Shown here piece by piece: positions 23,000 through 31,219 of a DNA stretch of 64,000 nucleotides; the first letter of the stretch is position 1, and each line of letters starts with the position of its first letter. This DNA comes from Nocardia asteroides. Its GTDB lineage: Bacteria > Actinomycetota > Actinomycetes > Mycobacteriales > Mycobacteriaceae. A program made the translations under genes and the position numbers. The stretch is taken from assembly GCF_021183625.1 (NCBI RefSeq), contig NZ_CP089214.1, forward strand, positions 4,092,001 to 4,156,000, written 5' to 3'. A model generated the notes under the pieces. That model searched no databases, was not told the DNA's origin, and was given only the letters and a program-made list of their open reading frames with translations.

Positions 23000-24075
23000 C
23001 CGGCGAAGCGTTCGCGCACCGCGGGGTCGGTGGCGAAACGCAGGAATTGGTCGTTCTCGTGCGGATCGCCGGTGGTCACCCGGACCCCGTCCACGCCGTA
23101 CGGCCGCACCAGCACCCCGGCCGCGGCCGCCGCCTCGGCGAACGCCGTGTTCCGCTCGCCCAGCGCCAGCCAGACGAAGTTCGCCTCGCTCGGCGGCACC
23201 GGGTACCCGGCGGCGACCAGGGCGTCGCGCACCCGGTCGCGCTCGGCGATCAGCGCCCCGGTGCGGTCGAGCAGCTCGGGGCGGGCCTCCAGCGAGGCGA
23301 TGGCGGCCGCCTGCGCCACCCGGTTCACGCTGAACGGGATATGCACCTTCATCAGCGCGGTGATCACCGCCGGGTCGCCGACGGCGTAGCCGACGCGCAG
23401 CCCGGCCAGCCCGTACGCCTTGGAGAAGGTGCGCAGCACGACGACGTTCGGCCGGTCACGGGCGATCTCGACGCCGTTCGGGTGGTCCTGCGGGGTCAGC
23501 CGGAGGTACTCGAAGTAGGCCTCGTCCAGCACGACGAGCACGTGCGCGGGAATCGCGTCGAGGAAGCGCTCGAGCGCGGCCCTGCCGTGCGCGGTGCCGG
23601 TGGGGTTGTTCGGGTTGCAGACGAAGATCAGCCGGGTCTGCTCGGTGACCGCCGCCGCCATGGCGTCCAGGTCGTGGGTGAGCTCCGGGGTGAGCGGCAC
23701 GGTCACCGCGGTGGCATTGCCGACCTGGGTGACGATCGGGTACGCCTCGAACGAGCGCCACGCGAAGACCACCTCGTCGGCGGGGGAGGAGCAGGCGATC
23801 TGCACCAGCTCCTGGCAGAGCGCGACGCTGCCGCAGCCCGCCGCCACCCGCTCCACCGCAACCCCGAGGAACGCGGCAAGCGCGGTGCGCAGCCCGACGG
23901 CGTGGTTGTCCGGGTAGCGATTCGCCAGCTCGGCCGCCTCGGCGATCGCCTTCGCCGCCGCGGGCAGCGGACCGAACGTGGTCTCGTTGCTGGCCAGCTT
24001 GGTCGCTCCCGGGTGGTCCCGGCCGGGGACGTAGGCGGGGATGGTGGCGAGGTCGGGGCGGATGTGCGCGGTCAC
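22996..24075 (-). CDS. pat: Aromatic amino acid / histidinol-phosphate aminotransferase Pat
   Basis: 359 residues. Fold-type I PLP enzyme: LASNETTFGPLP, VCNPNNPTGTAHGR, VVLDEAYFEYL, and RTFSKAYGLAGLRVGYAVG with the Schiff-base Lys. The pattern and length match Pat (HisC2, Rv3772), which makes phenylalanine and tyrosine from the corresponding keto acids. tyrA (37132) is the other aromatic amino acid gene in the window, and both belong to the same syntenic block in M. tuberculosis. GTG start. Confidence 0.9.
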   Translation of the reverse strand: MTAHIRPDLATIPAYVPGRDHPGATKLASNETTFGPLPAAAKAIAEAAELANRYPDNHAVGLRTALAAFLGVAVERVAAGCGSVALCQELVQIACSSPADEVVFAWRSFEAYPIVTQVGNATAVTVPLTPELTHDLDAMAAAVTEQTRLIFVCNPNNPTGTAHGRAALERFLDAIPAHVLVVLDEAYFEYLRLTPQDHPNGVEIARDRPNVVVLRTFSKAYGLAGLRVGYAVGDPAVITALMKVHIPFSVNRVAQAAAIASLEARPELLDRTGALIAERDRVRDALVAAGYPVPPSEANFVWLALGERNTAFAEAAAAAGVLVRPYGVDGVRVTTGDPHENDQFLRFATDPAVRERFAG

Positions 24076-24223
24076 CCTGCCAGCCTAGGCGGCCGACTCC
24101 GGCGGTTGATATCCCGCACGCGACCGACGGCCGAATCGCCGAGCAACCGGAAAAATCGGGCGCGTCCGCCGCTCCGACGTGGAAATTCTCGCAGATACCG
24201 GCAGGTACGCCTACCCTTGATTC

Positions 24224-24943
24224 ATGCCGGGCACCTATGACGACATCGCCCCGCTACGCCGTGGCGACGGGGCGGATGGCGACCACACGACCGAGAGCGG
24301 CAGCGCCGTCGACCGCGTCCCCATCACCGTGCTCGAACCCGAGGGCAACGCCAGGGGCGGCATCGTGCTGCTGCACGAATCCCGCGAACGCGGCCCCGGC
24401 CTGCGCGACCTCATGACCGCGCTCGCCGCCGAGGGCTGGACCGTCGTCGCCCCCGACCTCTTCCACCGCGTCACCGGCGAGCCGGAGCACGAGGTCTTCG
24501 GCGACGAACTCTTCGACGACTTCGACGCCTGCTTCGACTGGCTCACCGCGCACGGCGTCTTCCCGGACTGCGTCGGCGTCCTCGGCTTCGACACCGCGGG
24601 CACCGCCGCCTTCCTGGTCGCCACCAACCGCCCCATCGGCGCCGCCGTGAGCGTCGCCGCACGCGGCCTCACCGAACCGCTCTCGGCCGAAGCCGAGGCG
24701 CTCGTGCCTGCCGCGTCGCGCCTCCAGGCCCCCTGGCTCGGCCTCTTCGGCGCCGACGACCCCGCCGACCACGTCGAGCGGCTCCGCGACGCCGGCGCCG
24801 CCGCCTCCGTCGCCACCCTCGTGGTCACCTACCCCGACGCCCAGCACCGCGCCGACCGCCGCGCCGATGGCGAGGACGACGACCCCGTCCGCGTCGACGC
24901 CCAGACCAGAATCTTCGACTGGTTCGACAGTAATCTGCGCTGA
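24224..24943 (+). CDS. Dienelactone-hydrolase-like protein with Asp at the nucleophile position
   Basis: 239 residues. Alpha/beta hydrolase of the dienelactone hydrolase family: GIVLLHESRERGPGLRDLM, GWTVVAPDLFHR, FGADDPADHVE with the acid and DAQHR with the His. The nucleophile elbow, usually GFCxGG or GxSxG, reads GFDTAGTAAF, so Cys/Ser is replaced by Asp (about 123). The protein may be inactive as a hydrolase or use a haloalkane-dehalogenase-like Asp; this is inference. ATG at 24224. It lies upstream of the tRNA pair. Confidence 0.8.
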   Translation: MPGTYDDIAPLRRGDGADGDHTTESGSAVDRVPITVLEPEGNARGGIVLLHESRERGPGLRDLMTALAAEGWTVVAPDLFHRVTGEPEHEVFGDELFDDFDACFDWLTAHGVFPDCVGVLGFDTAGTAAFLVATNRPIGAAVSVAARGLTEPLSAEAEALVPAASRLQAPWLGLFGADDPADHVERLRDAGAAASVATLVVTYPDAQHRADRRADGEDDDPVRVDAQTRIFDWFDSNLR

Positions 24944-25031
24944 CCAGCCGTTTTGGTATGCCGAGGTCGGCTGCTGTAATCTTTCTGCTCGGTGGTCCGA
25001 AAGGGCCGGTGCCCTCGAAGAGAAGGCTCCA

Positions 25032-25121
25032 GGAGGCGTGCCAGAGCGGCCGAATGGGACTCACTGCTAATGAGTTGTCCCTTCACGGGGACCGGAGGTT
25101 CAAATCCTCTCGCCTCCGCCA
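25032..25121 (+). tRNA. tRNA-Ser(GCU)
   Basis: 90 nt with encoded CCA. Acceptor GGAGGCG / CGCCTCC, anticodon loop CTGCTAA (anticodon GCT), long variable arm with TTGTCCCTTCACGGGGACC, T-loop GTTCAAATC. Confidence 0.97.
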
Positions 25122-25157
25122 AGCCCGGGTAACCGGGTGTACAACTGAACAGGCTAT

Positions 25158-25230
25158 GCGCCCGTAGCTCAATGGATAGAGCATCTGACTACGGATCAGA
25201 AGGTTAGGGGTTCGAGTCCCTTCGGGCGCA
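25158..25230 (+). tRNA. tRNA-Arg(ACG)
   Basis: 73 nt, CCA not encoded. Acceptor GCGCCCG / CGGGCGC, anticodon loop CTACGGA (anticodon ACG, so A34 is a TadA substrate), T-loop GTTCGAGTC. It is 36 bases after tRNA-Ser(GCU) and probably cotranscribed. Confidence 0.97.
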
Positions 25231-25234
25231 CAAT

Positions 25235-25273
25235 ATTCACCCCGCTACCAGCTTCGATGGTAGCGGGGTGAAT
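25235..25273. terminator. Terminator after the tRNA pair
   Basis: Perfect 16-base arms (ATTCACCCCGCTACCA and complement) with a 7-base loop, starting 5 bases after tRNA-Arg. Confidence 0.85.
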
Positions 25274-25346
25274 TGCGTCTCAGGGTTCGAGAACCCGATC
25301 GGTTTCGCCGGTAGCCTTCCGGGGCGGTGGCCGCTCGGGCACGGAA

Positions 25347-25376
25347 CAGCCCCCGGGAGCGGACTCCCGGGGGCTG
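25347..25376 (-). terminator. Terminator of the orphan LuxR-type gene
   Basis: Perfect 13-base arms CAGCCCCCGGGAG and complement with a 4-base loop, 25 bases after the stop codon of the minus-strand gene at 25401. Confidence 0.7.
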
Positions 25377-25400
25377 TGAAAACCGTTGCTCATACGCTGA

Positions 25401-25712
25401 TTACAGATCCTCGAGCAGGATCAGGCCGTCCTGCAGCGCCCGGGCGAGCAGCGCGGCCTTGGTCTGCGCGGGCCGCCCGATGGCCTGGTACTTGTCACGG
25501 ATGCGGTTCAGGTGGGTGTTCACCGTCCCCATGGTGATGTAGAGCTCCTTGCAGGTCGCCGTCTTGGAGTCGTTGGCGAACCAGTGCAGCATCACCTCGA
25601 TCTCGCGCGGGCTCAGCTTGGGCTGGGGCCGCTGCGGCAGTGCGGCGTTACCGGGGTGACGGCCGAGGGTGAAAACGGACAGAGCGCCCAGCGGCGCGGT
25701 GGCTGCAGTCAT
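25401..25712 (-). CDS. Stand-alone LuxR/NarL-type DNA-binding protein
   Basis: 103 residues. An unstructured N-terminus of about 30 residues is followed only by a LuxR-type helix-turn-helix: KLSPREIEVMLHWFANDS, then CKELYITMGTVNTHLNRIRDKY and TKAALLARALQDG. There is no receiver, ligand or sensor domain. The helix-turn-helix resembles the output domain of the response regulator at 26230 (KLSPREREVLRLYA, NTVNKYVQNIRERY), so it may bind related sites or dimerise with it. It is divergent from that operon across 517 bases, which contain three GTACCAC elements. Confidence 0.8.
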   Translation of the reverse strand: MTAATAPLGALSVFTLGRHPGNAALPQRPQPKLSPREIEVMLHWFANDSKTATCKELYITMGTVNTHLNRIRDKYQAIGRPAQTKAALLARALQDGLILLEDL

Positions 25713-26229
25713 GACGTCGTTCCTTATAAAGAGTGCTCGTGCTCATCGGTGAGATTGTCGGACCCCGACTTTCCGACGTTACTCAGTGTCGCAGGATGAA
25801 TGGTTCGCCGCGAGATACCAGAACTGGTACCACCGTTGCCGGACTGAATGAAACGTGTTCCGCCACCTCGGTGCAATTTGCCCGTAAACCTTGGTACCAC
25901 TTTCAAGTATCGGCAAAAGCCCAGGTAGTACCACGATTACCGACCCGTCGGTATTAATGGGGCGATCATGGAGTGAATGTCGGGGAATTGCCGAGCCTCA
26001 CCTTACCGGCGCGTACCGGGGATCGTTCGGGGGATGATCCGCATGCGCTTCCGGATTAACTTCCGGGGGAATTGTGGCGGCGAATACGAGGACAAGCTTA
26101 TGTCCGTTCGGGCGCACTTTACGCCGTGTCCCCGCCCGACACGCTGAGCGTGTCGCGGAGCGCGCCCGGAAACCGTGCGGCGCCGCCCGCGCTCGGCGAC
26201 AATGGCCGCTCGGGGAGGAGGGGTTCACC
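25713..26229. promoter_or_regulatory. 517-bp intergenic region with iterated GTACCAC motifs
   Basis: Long gene-free region, A+T-rich between about 25730 and 26060, separating the orphan LuxR-type gene from the response-regulator operon. Three direct copies of GTACCAC occur at 25827-25833, 25894-25900 and 25928-25934; the first two sit in the palindrome TGGTACCA. These are candidate regulator sites. Nothing in it looks coding. Confidence 0.6.
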
Positions 26230-26883
26230 ATGTGGCGGATCGGTGTGGTGGAGGACCACGAGAGCCAGATCATCGGGCTGAAGGCGATTCTGGCCGGGAC
26301 GGACGATCTGCGGCTAGTCGCGCAGGGCGCGACGGTCGCCGAGATGCTCACCGGCGCGGGCGATCTCGACCTGGTCGTGCTCGACCTGCGGCTCGGCGAC
26401 GGCTCGATGCCGGAGGACAATGTGGCGCGGCTGCGCGCGGCGGGCGTCGAGTGCCTGGTGGTGAGCGCGGCGGAGGAGCCGTACCTGGTGCAGTCGGCGG
26501 CGCGCGCGGGAGTGCTCGGCGTGCTGCGGAAGTCGGCGAAGGTCGATGAGCTCGTCGAGGCGGTCCGATGCGCCGCGCGCGGGCTGCAGTGGACGACCAT
26601 GGACTGGGCCGCCGCCATCGACCTGGACGACGAGTTCGTCGCGGTGAAGCTCAGCCCGCGCGAGCGGGAGGTGCTGCGGCTCTACGCGATGGGCGAGTCG
26701 GCGCAGCGGGTGGCGAGCGCGATGGGGCTCGCGCTGAACACGGTGAACAAGTACGTGCAGAACATTCGCGAGCGGTACGCGGAGGCGGGGTTGAACGCGA
26801 ACACCAAGGTCGAGCTGTACCAGCGGGCGCTGGAGGAGGGCATCGTGCCCTACCCGCGCCGGTTCTGGGGGCGCCGCCGATGA
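26230..26883 (+). CDS. Response regulator, NarL/LuxR family
   Basis: 217 residues. Receiver domain: acidic pair in VVEDHE, phosphoacceptor Asp in VVLDLRLGDG, Ser in VVSAAEEP and Lys in LRKSAKVDE. Output domain: KLSPREREVLRLYAMGESAQRVASAMG and LNTVNKYVQNIRERY. The ATG at 26230 is fixed by the ribosome site GGGGAGGAGGGG. Its stop overlaps the kinase start (ATGA). Signal and targets unknown; the GTACCAC elements upstream and the orphan output-domain protein are likely partners by position. Confidence 0.92.
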   Translation: MWRIGVVEDHESQIIGLKAILAGTDDLRLVAQGATVAEMLTGAGDLDLVVLDLRLGDGSMPEDNVARLRAAGVECLVVSAAEEPYLVQSAARAGVLGVLRKSAKVDELVEAVRCAARGLQWTTMDWAAAIDLDDEFVAVKLSPREREVLRLYAMGESAQRVASAMGLALNTVNKYVQNIRERYAEAGLNANTKVELYQRALEEGIVPYPRRFWGRRR

Positions 26884-28064
26884 GCGCCGCGCTGCTCACC
26901 GAGACCGATTCCGCCGCGGAGCGGGTGCTGCGCATCTTCGCCCGCTTCGTCGCCGCGGGGTACGTCTTCTACCTGGGGTTACTGCTGCCCGACATCGTGC
27001 GCGGCACGCAGGTCACCGCCTGGTGGTGGACGCCGATCGCGTTGGTCGCCGTGTACGGCACCGGGTTCGCGCTCGGGATCGCGAGTTTCGGCGGCTCCGA
27101 GCGGCGGCTGCGGCTGCTGGCGAGCGCGGCCGCCGCCGGGTACCTGATCGCGGTGCTGCTCTGGTGGCCCGCCTGGAACGGCGGCCAGCTGGCGGAGTTG
27201 CGCGGGATGTGGTTCTCGCAGTTCAACGGGTTGGCCAGCCTCGCGGCGGCGGCCGCCTGGCGGCCCAGGTCGGCGGTGGCGCACCTGGTGGTCGGGGCGG
27301 TGGCGGTGCAGACCATCAACCATCTCGTCCGGTCGGGGCAGAGCGAGCTGCTGCCGGAGATCGCCTGGAGCATCGGGTTCTGCCTGCTCCCGGTCTCGGC
27401 GGGGATCATGGCGGTGCGCACCGGGCGCATCCTCGACGAGACCAGGGCCGAGACCTACGCGGCCGCGGCAGGCGCCGCCTCGGCCAGGGCGCGGACGGTG
27501 GAGCGGGCCCGGTTCGACGCGCTCACCCACGACGGGGTGATGTCGACCCTGCTCTCCGCGGCCCGACAGCCGATGAACCGGCTGCTCAGCACCCAGGCCG
27601 CCACCACGATGGCCAAGCTGGACACCTTCCGCTCCGGCGGCGATCCGGCCACCGAATTCGATGTGCCGGAGCTGGTCTCGCACATCCGGGTCGCGGTGAA
27701 CGAGGTGAACGACCGGGTCGGGGTGGAGGCGGTGGTCGCGGGTGACGCCGCCGCGGCCCGCTTCCCGGCGGCCGCGGCGCGGACCGTTGGCGTCGGCATG
27801 GCCGAGGCGCTGCGCAACAGCTACCGGCACGCCGGGGCGGAGGCCGAGCGCTGGGTGGTGCTGCACGTCGCCGATGACGGCTTCCGCGCCACGGTCGGCG
27901 ACACCGGGCGCGGCTTCGAGCTGGCGGCGGTGCCCGCCAACCGGCTCGGGATCGCGGTGAGCATCGTCCGGCAGATGAACGAGCTGCCCGGCGGCACCGC
28001 CGCGATCGAGACCGCGCCCGGCGCGGGCACCCGGGTGCACCTCTCCTGGAGCCGGGACGCATGA
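26880..28064 (+). CDS. Membrane sensor histidine kinase
   Basis: 394 residues. N-terminal half has five to six hydrophobic segments without an obvious sensor domain, then a linker (ARARTVERARFDALTHDGVMSTLL) with the likely phosphorylated His, an unusual HisKA_3-like H-box. The HATPase domain has the N-box EALRNSYRHA, G1 VGDTGRGF and G2 RLGIAVSI. Overlaps of 4 bases on both sides join it tightly to the response regulator and to the next gene. The signal is unknown. Confidence 0.85.
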   Translation: MSAALLTETDSAAERVLRIFARFVAAGYVFYLGLLLPDIVRGTQVTAWWWTPIALVAVYGTGFALGIASFGGSERRLRLLASAAAAGYLIAVLLWWPAWNGGQLAELRGMWFSQFNGLASLAAAAAWRPRSAVAHLVVGAVAVQTINHLVRSGQSELLPEIAWSIGFCLLPVSAGIMAVRTGRILDETRAETYAAAAGAASARARTVERARFDALTHDGVMSTLLSAARQPMNRLLSTQAATTMAKLDTFRSGGDPATEFDVPELVSHIRVAVNEVNDRVGVEAVVAGDAAAARFPAAAARTVGVGMAEALRNSYRHAGAEAERWVVLHVADDGFRATVGDTGRGFELAAVPANRLGIAVSIVRQMNELPGGTAAIETAPGAGTRVHLSWSRDA

Positions 28065-29083
28065 GTGCGCGCGACACCAAGGACATTCGCGACCTGCTCG
28101 GCATGCACACCACCGGCGCGCGGGTGATGGTCGGCGCGTACGTGCTGCTCATCTCGGTGGTCACCGTCGCGACCTGGCCGGGGATGCGCACGGTCTGGCC
28201 GACGGTGCTCAGCCTGGTCGTGCTCGCCGTCGCCACCGTCGCGCTGATCGCGGTGCCCGGTGATCCGCTGCCGATGGTGGCGACCGTGGCCATGACGCTG
28301 GCCGGGCCGTTCGCCTGCGCGGTCACCCTGGTCGTGGTCCCGGTGCCGATGCTGACGCCGCTGCAGGCGTGGACGCACGGCGGGGCGACCACGGTCTACT
28401 GCTTCATGTGCGTGCGCGGGCGCTCGGGGTTCGCGTGGCTCGGCATTCTCGGGGTGACGCTGGTCTACATGGCGTGGACGGGGCTCACCGGGCAGGGCGC
28501 GGTGGCCGGCTTCGGGCTGGTGGCGATCGAGATCGGGCCGCTCGGGATGGCGACGGTGCTCTCGTACACGCTGCGGCCGAACGCTCAGCTCACCTTCGAG
28601 CTGCGCGACGCGGCGCGGGATCGGTACGCGGAGGAATCCGCTGCCGCCGCCGCTCTCCAAGAGCGCGACCACCAGGTGAACCGGCTGGACCGGCTGACCC
28701 GGCCGCTGCTCACCCGGATCGCCGCGGGCACCCCGCTCACCGAGCGGGAACGGCTGGACTGCGAACTGCTCGAGGCGCACCTGCGAGACAGTCTCCGGGC
28801 CCCTGGGCTCAGTGACGCGCACACCACCGCGCGGGTGCGGGCGGCGCGGACCCGCGGGGTCGAGGTGGTGCTGATCGATGACCGGGGGATGGTGGAGTCG
28901 GCGCCGGAGGTGGGGGAGCGGGTGCGCGAGGCGGTGGTCGCGGCGCTGGACGGGACCGCGGACGGGTCGGTGCGGATCCGGATCCTGCCGCCGGGGCGGC
29001 CGACGCTCGCCTCGATTCTGGTGCGGGCCGGTGCGGATGTTCGGCGTACGGAGTACGACCACGCCGGGCTTCCGGCCGGGTGA
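28061..29083 (+). CDS. Membrane protein resembling a kinase without ATPase motifs (putative pseudokinase partner)
   Basis: 340 residues. About six hydrophobic segments in residues 20-180, then a coiled-coil-like linker (LQERDHQVNRLDRLTRPLL) and a soluble domain ending RIRILPPGRPTLASILVRAG. The layout copies the preceding histidine kinase, but I find no convincing H-box, N-box or G-box. It is coupled by an ATGA overlap to the kinase. By analogy it could be a regulatory heterodimer partner or second sensor. Recognised family: none. Confidence 0.75.
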   Translation: MSARDTKDIRDLLGMHTTGARVMVGAYVLLISVVTVATWPGMRTVWPTVLSLVVLAVATVALIAVPGDPLPMVATVAMTLAGPFACAVTLVVVPVPMLTPLQAWTHGGATTVYCFMCVRGRSGFAWLGILGVTLVYMAWTGLTGQGAVAGFGLVAIEIGPLGMATVLSYTLRPNAQLTFELRDAARDRYAEESAAAAALQERDHQVNRLDRLTRPLLTRIAAGTPLTERERLDCELLEAHLRDSLRAPGLSDAHTTARVRAARTRGVEVVLIDDRGMVESAPEVGERVREAVVAALDGTADGSVRIRILPPGRPTLASILVRAGADVRRTEYDHAGLPAG

Positions 29084-29194
29084 GGTCGGTGGGTGCCGGG
29101 CCGCCCGCCGAGCGCGACCCGATCAGCGCCGGACGGAGTTCCGTACCCGACCAGGTGCGAGTTGTCGCGCCGCTGAGGCGTGCGCGAAGGTCGT

Positions 29195-29917
29195 TCAGCG
29201 CCAGGACGGCAGCTCTGGAAGATCACCGGTGAGGCCGTTCGTCCCGCGGCCGAGCAGCCAGGCGAGCAGGGCGTGGGCGGGACCGGTGATCAGGGTGCCG
29301 GGGGCGCCCGCGCCGATGGTCGCGCCGAAACCGATGTCGTCCGAGCGCACCTCGAAGGCGAGCCGGTCGCCCGCGTTCATGGCGTGCGTGGCGACCACCT
29401 CGGGCAGTAGCCGGGCGACGAAATCGGCGGGCCAGTCGGCGGAGGTGTAGCCGAAGGCCAGGTCGACGTGGTGGATCTCGACCTCCTGCAGCCGCATCCA
29501 GCCGATCGCGGCACCGGCGAACTCGCGGCCCTGGCGGTTGCGCACCAGCGTGGTCCACGCGGTCGGTGGGAGCTCCGCGGCCGCATCGGCCCAGCGCGCG
29601 GCGGCGGCCTCGTTGTCCGGGTACTGCTCGGCGATCGGGCGGGCGGCGCCCGCGGCGATCTCGGCGTCGCGGGTGGTGGGGTCCGGGTACTGCGGGGTCT
29701 CGATGCCGGTTCGGGCCCAGGTCAGCAGGTTCACCAGGCTGTCGGCGTTGCGGGCGACGTGGGTGAGCAGGTGGCCGCGGGTCCAGCCGGGGAGCAGCGA
29801 TGGCTCGGCCAGGTCGGCATCGGTGAGCTCGCGCGCGCTGTCCAGAAAGCGCCGGGTGGCGGCCGCTACGGCGGCCAGATCCTCGGGTACCGGCGGTGGG
29901 GCGGCGGCGTCGGTCAC
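29195..29917 (-). CDS. Maleylpyruvate isomerase family (mycothiol-dependent, DinB-like) protein
   Basis: 240 residues. DinB/MPI-like four-helix protein: LPGWTRGHLLTHVARNADSL and LQEVEIHHVDLAFGY supply the metal-binding His residues seen in mycothiol-dependent maleylpyruvate isomerases. A C-terminal MPI-type domain follows (GPAHALLAWLLGRG). Length is typical. The actual substrate is unknown, since this family is large in mycothiol producers. GTG start. It lies 10 bases after the next upstream gene on the same strand (29928), probably as one transcript. Confidence 0.85.
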   Translation of the reverse strand: MTDAAAPPPVPEDLAAVAAATRRFLDSARELTDADLAEPSLLPGWTRGHLLTHVARNADSLVNLLTWARTGIETPQYPDPTTRDAEIAAGAARPIAEQYPDNEAAAARWADAAAELPPTAWTTLVRNRQGREFAGAAIGWMRLQEVEIHHVDLAFGYTSADWPADFVARLLPEVVATHAMNAGDRLAFEVRSDDIGFGATIGAGAPGTLITGPAHALLAWLLGRGTNGLTGDLPELPSWR

Positions 29918-29927
29918 CCCGTCGACC

Positions 29928-30584
29928 CTACCGCCGCGGCGACGACGCCCGCCCGACCTCCAGCGCGAGGGCGAGCAGCCACAGCGACATGGCCGTCACC
30001 TGGACGCGCTGCGCGATGCCGAGCGCGTAATCACCGGAGAGGTTGTCCGCCACCAGCATCCACACCGTCGCCGCCGCGCCGACGGCCAACGCCGACGCGC
30101 CGAACTCGCGCAGTGCGGGCCCGTAGCGGTACCGGAAGGCGGCGAGGGTGAATGCGAAGGCGGCGACGGCGATCCCGGTGACGGCGAGGGTGCTGGTCAG
30201 GGCATGCGGCTGGTGCAGCTGTGGGAAGAGGCCGCTGTCCCCGCAGTCGACGCAGTCGCGCAGCGGCACCCGCGCGTCGGCCACCGTCGCCGCGCCGAAG
30301 CAGAGCAGCGCGACCCAGCCGGTCACCGTCAGCGGCCTGCGCGGGAAGCGGGCCAGCGCCACCGCCGCGGCCAGCGCGGCGAGGATGCCGGCCACGGTGT
30401 CGGCGGTGGAGAAGACCCAGCGGTAGGGCTTGCCCTCGGCGTCGAGTTCGCTGAGGAAGGCGTGCACGGGGTCGGCGTGCAGCGGCAGTGCGAACTGGAG
30501 CACCCAGGCGGAATAGCTCAGGCCCGCCACGGCCAGGGCGATCGCGACGAACCAGGTGGCGGGGCCGCGATCCGAAGTGAGCAT
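29928..30584 (-). CDS. DUF998 family membrane protein
   Basis: 218 residues from the ATG at 30584 (MLTSDRGPATW). Six hydrophobic segments; the first loop with HADPVHAFLSELDAEGKPY and the loop CVDCGDSGLFPQLHQPHALTS are typical of DUF998 proteins. Function unknown. An earlier in-frame start at 30647 adds residues that do not look like a membrane protein. Ten bases separate it from the MPI-like gene downstream. Confidence 0.8.
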   Translation of the reverse strand: MLTSDRGPATWFVAIALAVAGLSYSAWVLQFALPLHADPVHAFLSELDAEGKPYRWVFSTADTVAGILAALAAAVALARFPRRPLTVTGWVALLCFGAATVADARVPLRDCVDCGDSGLFPQLHQPHALTSTLAVTGIAVAAFAFTLAAFRYRYGPALREFGASALAVGAAATVWMLVADNLSGDYALGIAQRVQVTAMSLWLLALALEVGRASSPRR

Positions 30585-30702
30585 AGATTCGATTGTTACT
30601 CGTGTGACCGCCGGACCGAGCGCACACCGATCCCGAAGGGGGCACACAGGCTGGTGTCAGGTTCGGCGGGCAGGCTGGTCAGCGAGACGAGGAGGTGAAC
30701 CG

Positions 30703-30813
30703 ATGATCGCAATCGCGACGGCGGTGGCCGGCTGCGCGGTGATGATGGCCATGGCAGTCTCCGACTACCTGGCGCAGCAGGCGCCGAGCACGGTGGTCCG
30801 CGCCAGGCGCTGA
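30703..30813 (+). CDS. 36-residue membrane microprotein
   Basis: ATG at 30703 preceded by an ideal ribosome site (GAGGAGGTGAACCG). The product starts MIAIATAVAGCAVMMAMAVS and ends with a basic tail VVRARR: one hydrophobic helix of about 18 residues, then a polar segment. Codons look like normal high-GC coding sequence. It ends one base before the vsr stop on the other strand. No family recognised; single-pass membrane location is inferred. Confidence 0.55.
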   Translation: MIAIATAVAGCAVMMAMAVSDYLAQQAPSTVVRARR

Positions 30814-30814
30814 G

Positions 30815-31219
30815 TCAGCGGACGGCGGCCTGGACGCGGTCGGCGGCGGCCGCCGGGTCCTCGTGCTCCCAGATCCGGACGACCTGCCAGCCCGCGGCCG
30901 TCAGCTCCGCGTCGGTGGCGCGGTCGCGGGCGACATTGCCCGCGAGTTTCGCCGCCCACCACTCGGCATTGTTCTTCGGGTCGGTGGCGTGCCGCGGGCA
31001 GCGGTGCCAGAAGCAGCCGTCCACGTAGACGGCGACGCGGCGGCGCGGGAAGACCACGTCGGCGCGGCGGCGCTGGCCGCGCAGCGGGGCCCGGTCCACG
31101 AAGTAGCGCAGGCCGCGGCGGTGCAGCTCGCGGCGCAGCGCCAGTTCCGGCTTGGTGTGCGCGCGGCGCTGGCGGGACATGCGCGCGCTGGTCGCCGCGT
31201 CGGTGGTGGGGCGAGTCAT
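30815..31219 (-). CDS. vsr: Very short patch repair endonuclease Vsr
   Basis: 134 residues. Nicks DNA 5' of T in T:G mismatches produced by deamination of 5-methylcytosine. Visible: SRQRRAHTKPELALRRELH, RGLRYFVD, catalytic RADVVFPRRRVAVYVDGCFWHRCPRH with the Asp and zinc ligands, and WEHED near the end. The ATG overlaps the stop of the methyltransferase by 4 bases (ATGA), the classical Dcm-Vsr coupling. Confidence 0.95.
   Translation of the reverse strand: MTRPTTDAATSARMSRQRRAHTKPELALRRELHRRGLRYFVDRAPLRGQRRRADVVFPRRRVAVYVDGCFWHRCPRHATDPKNNAEWWAAKLAGNVARDRATDAELTAAGWQVVRIWEHEDPAAAADRVQAAVR

Noticed and set aside
30585..30702. A restriction endonuclease gene to complete the dcm-vsr pair.
   Set aside because: Neighbours are a DUF998 membrane protein, a 36-residue microprotein and an ABC exporter; no nuclease motif was seen.
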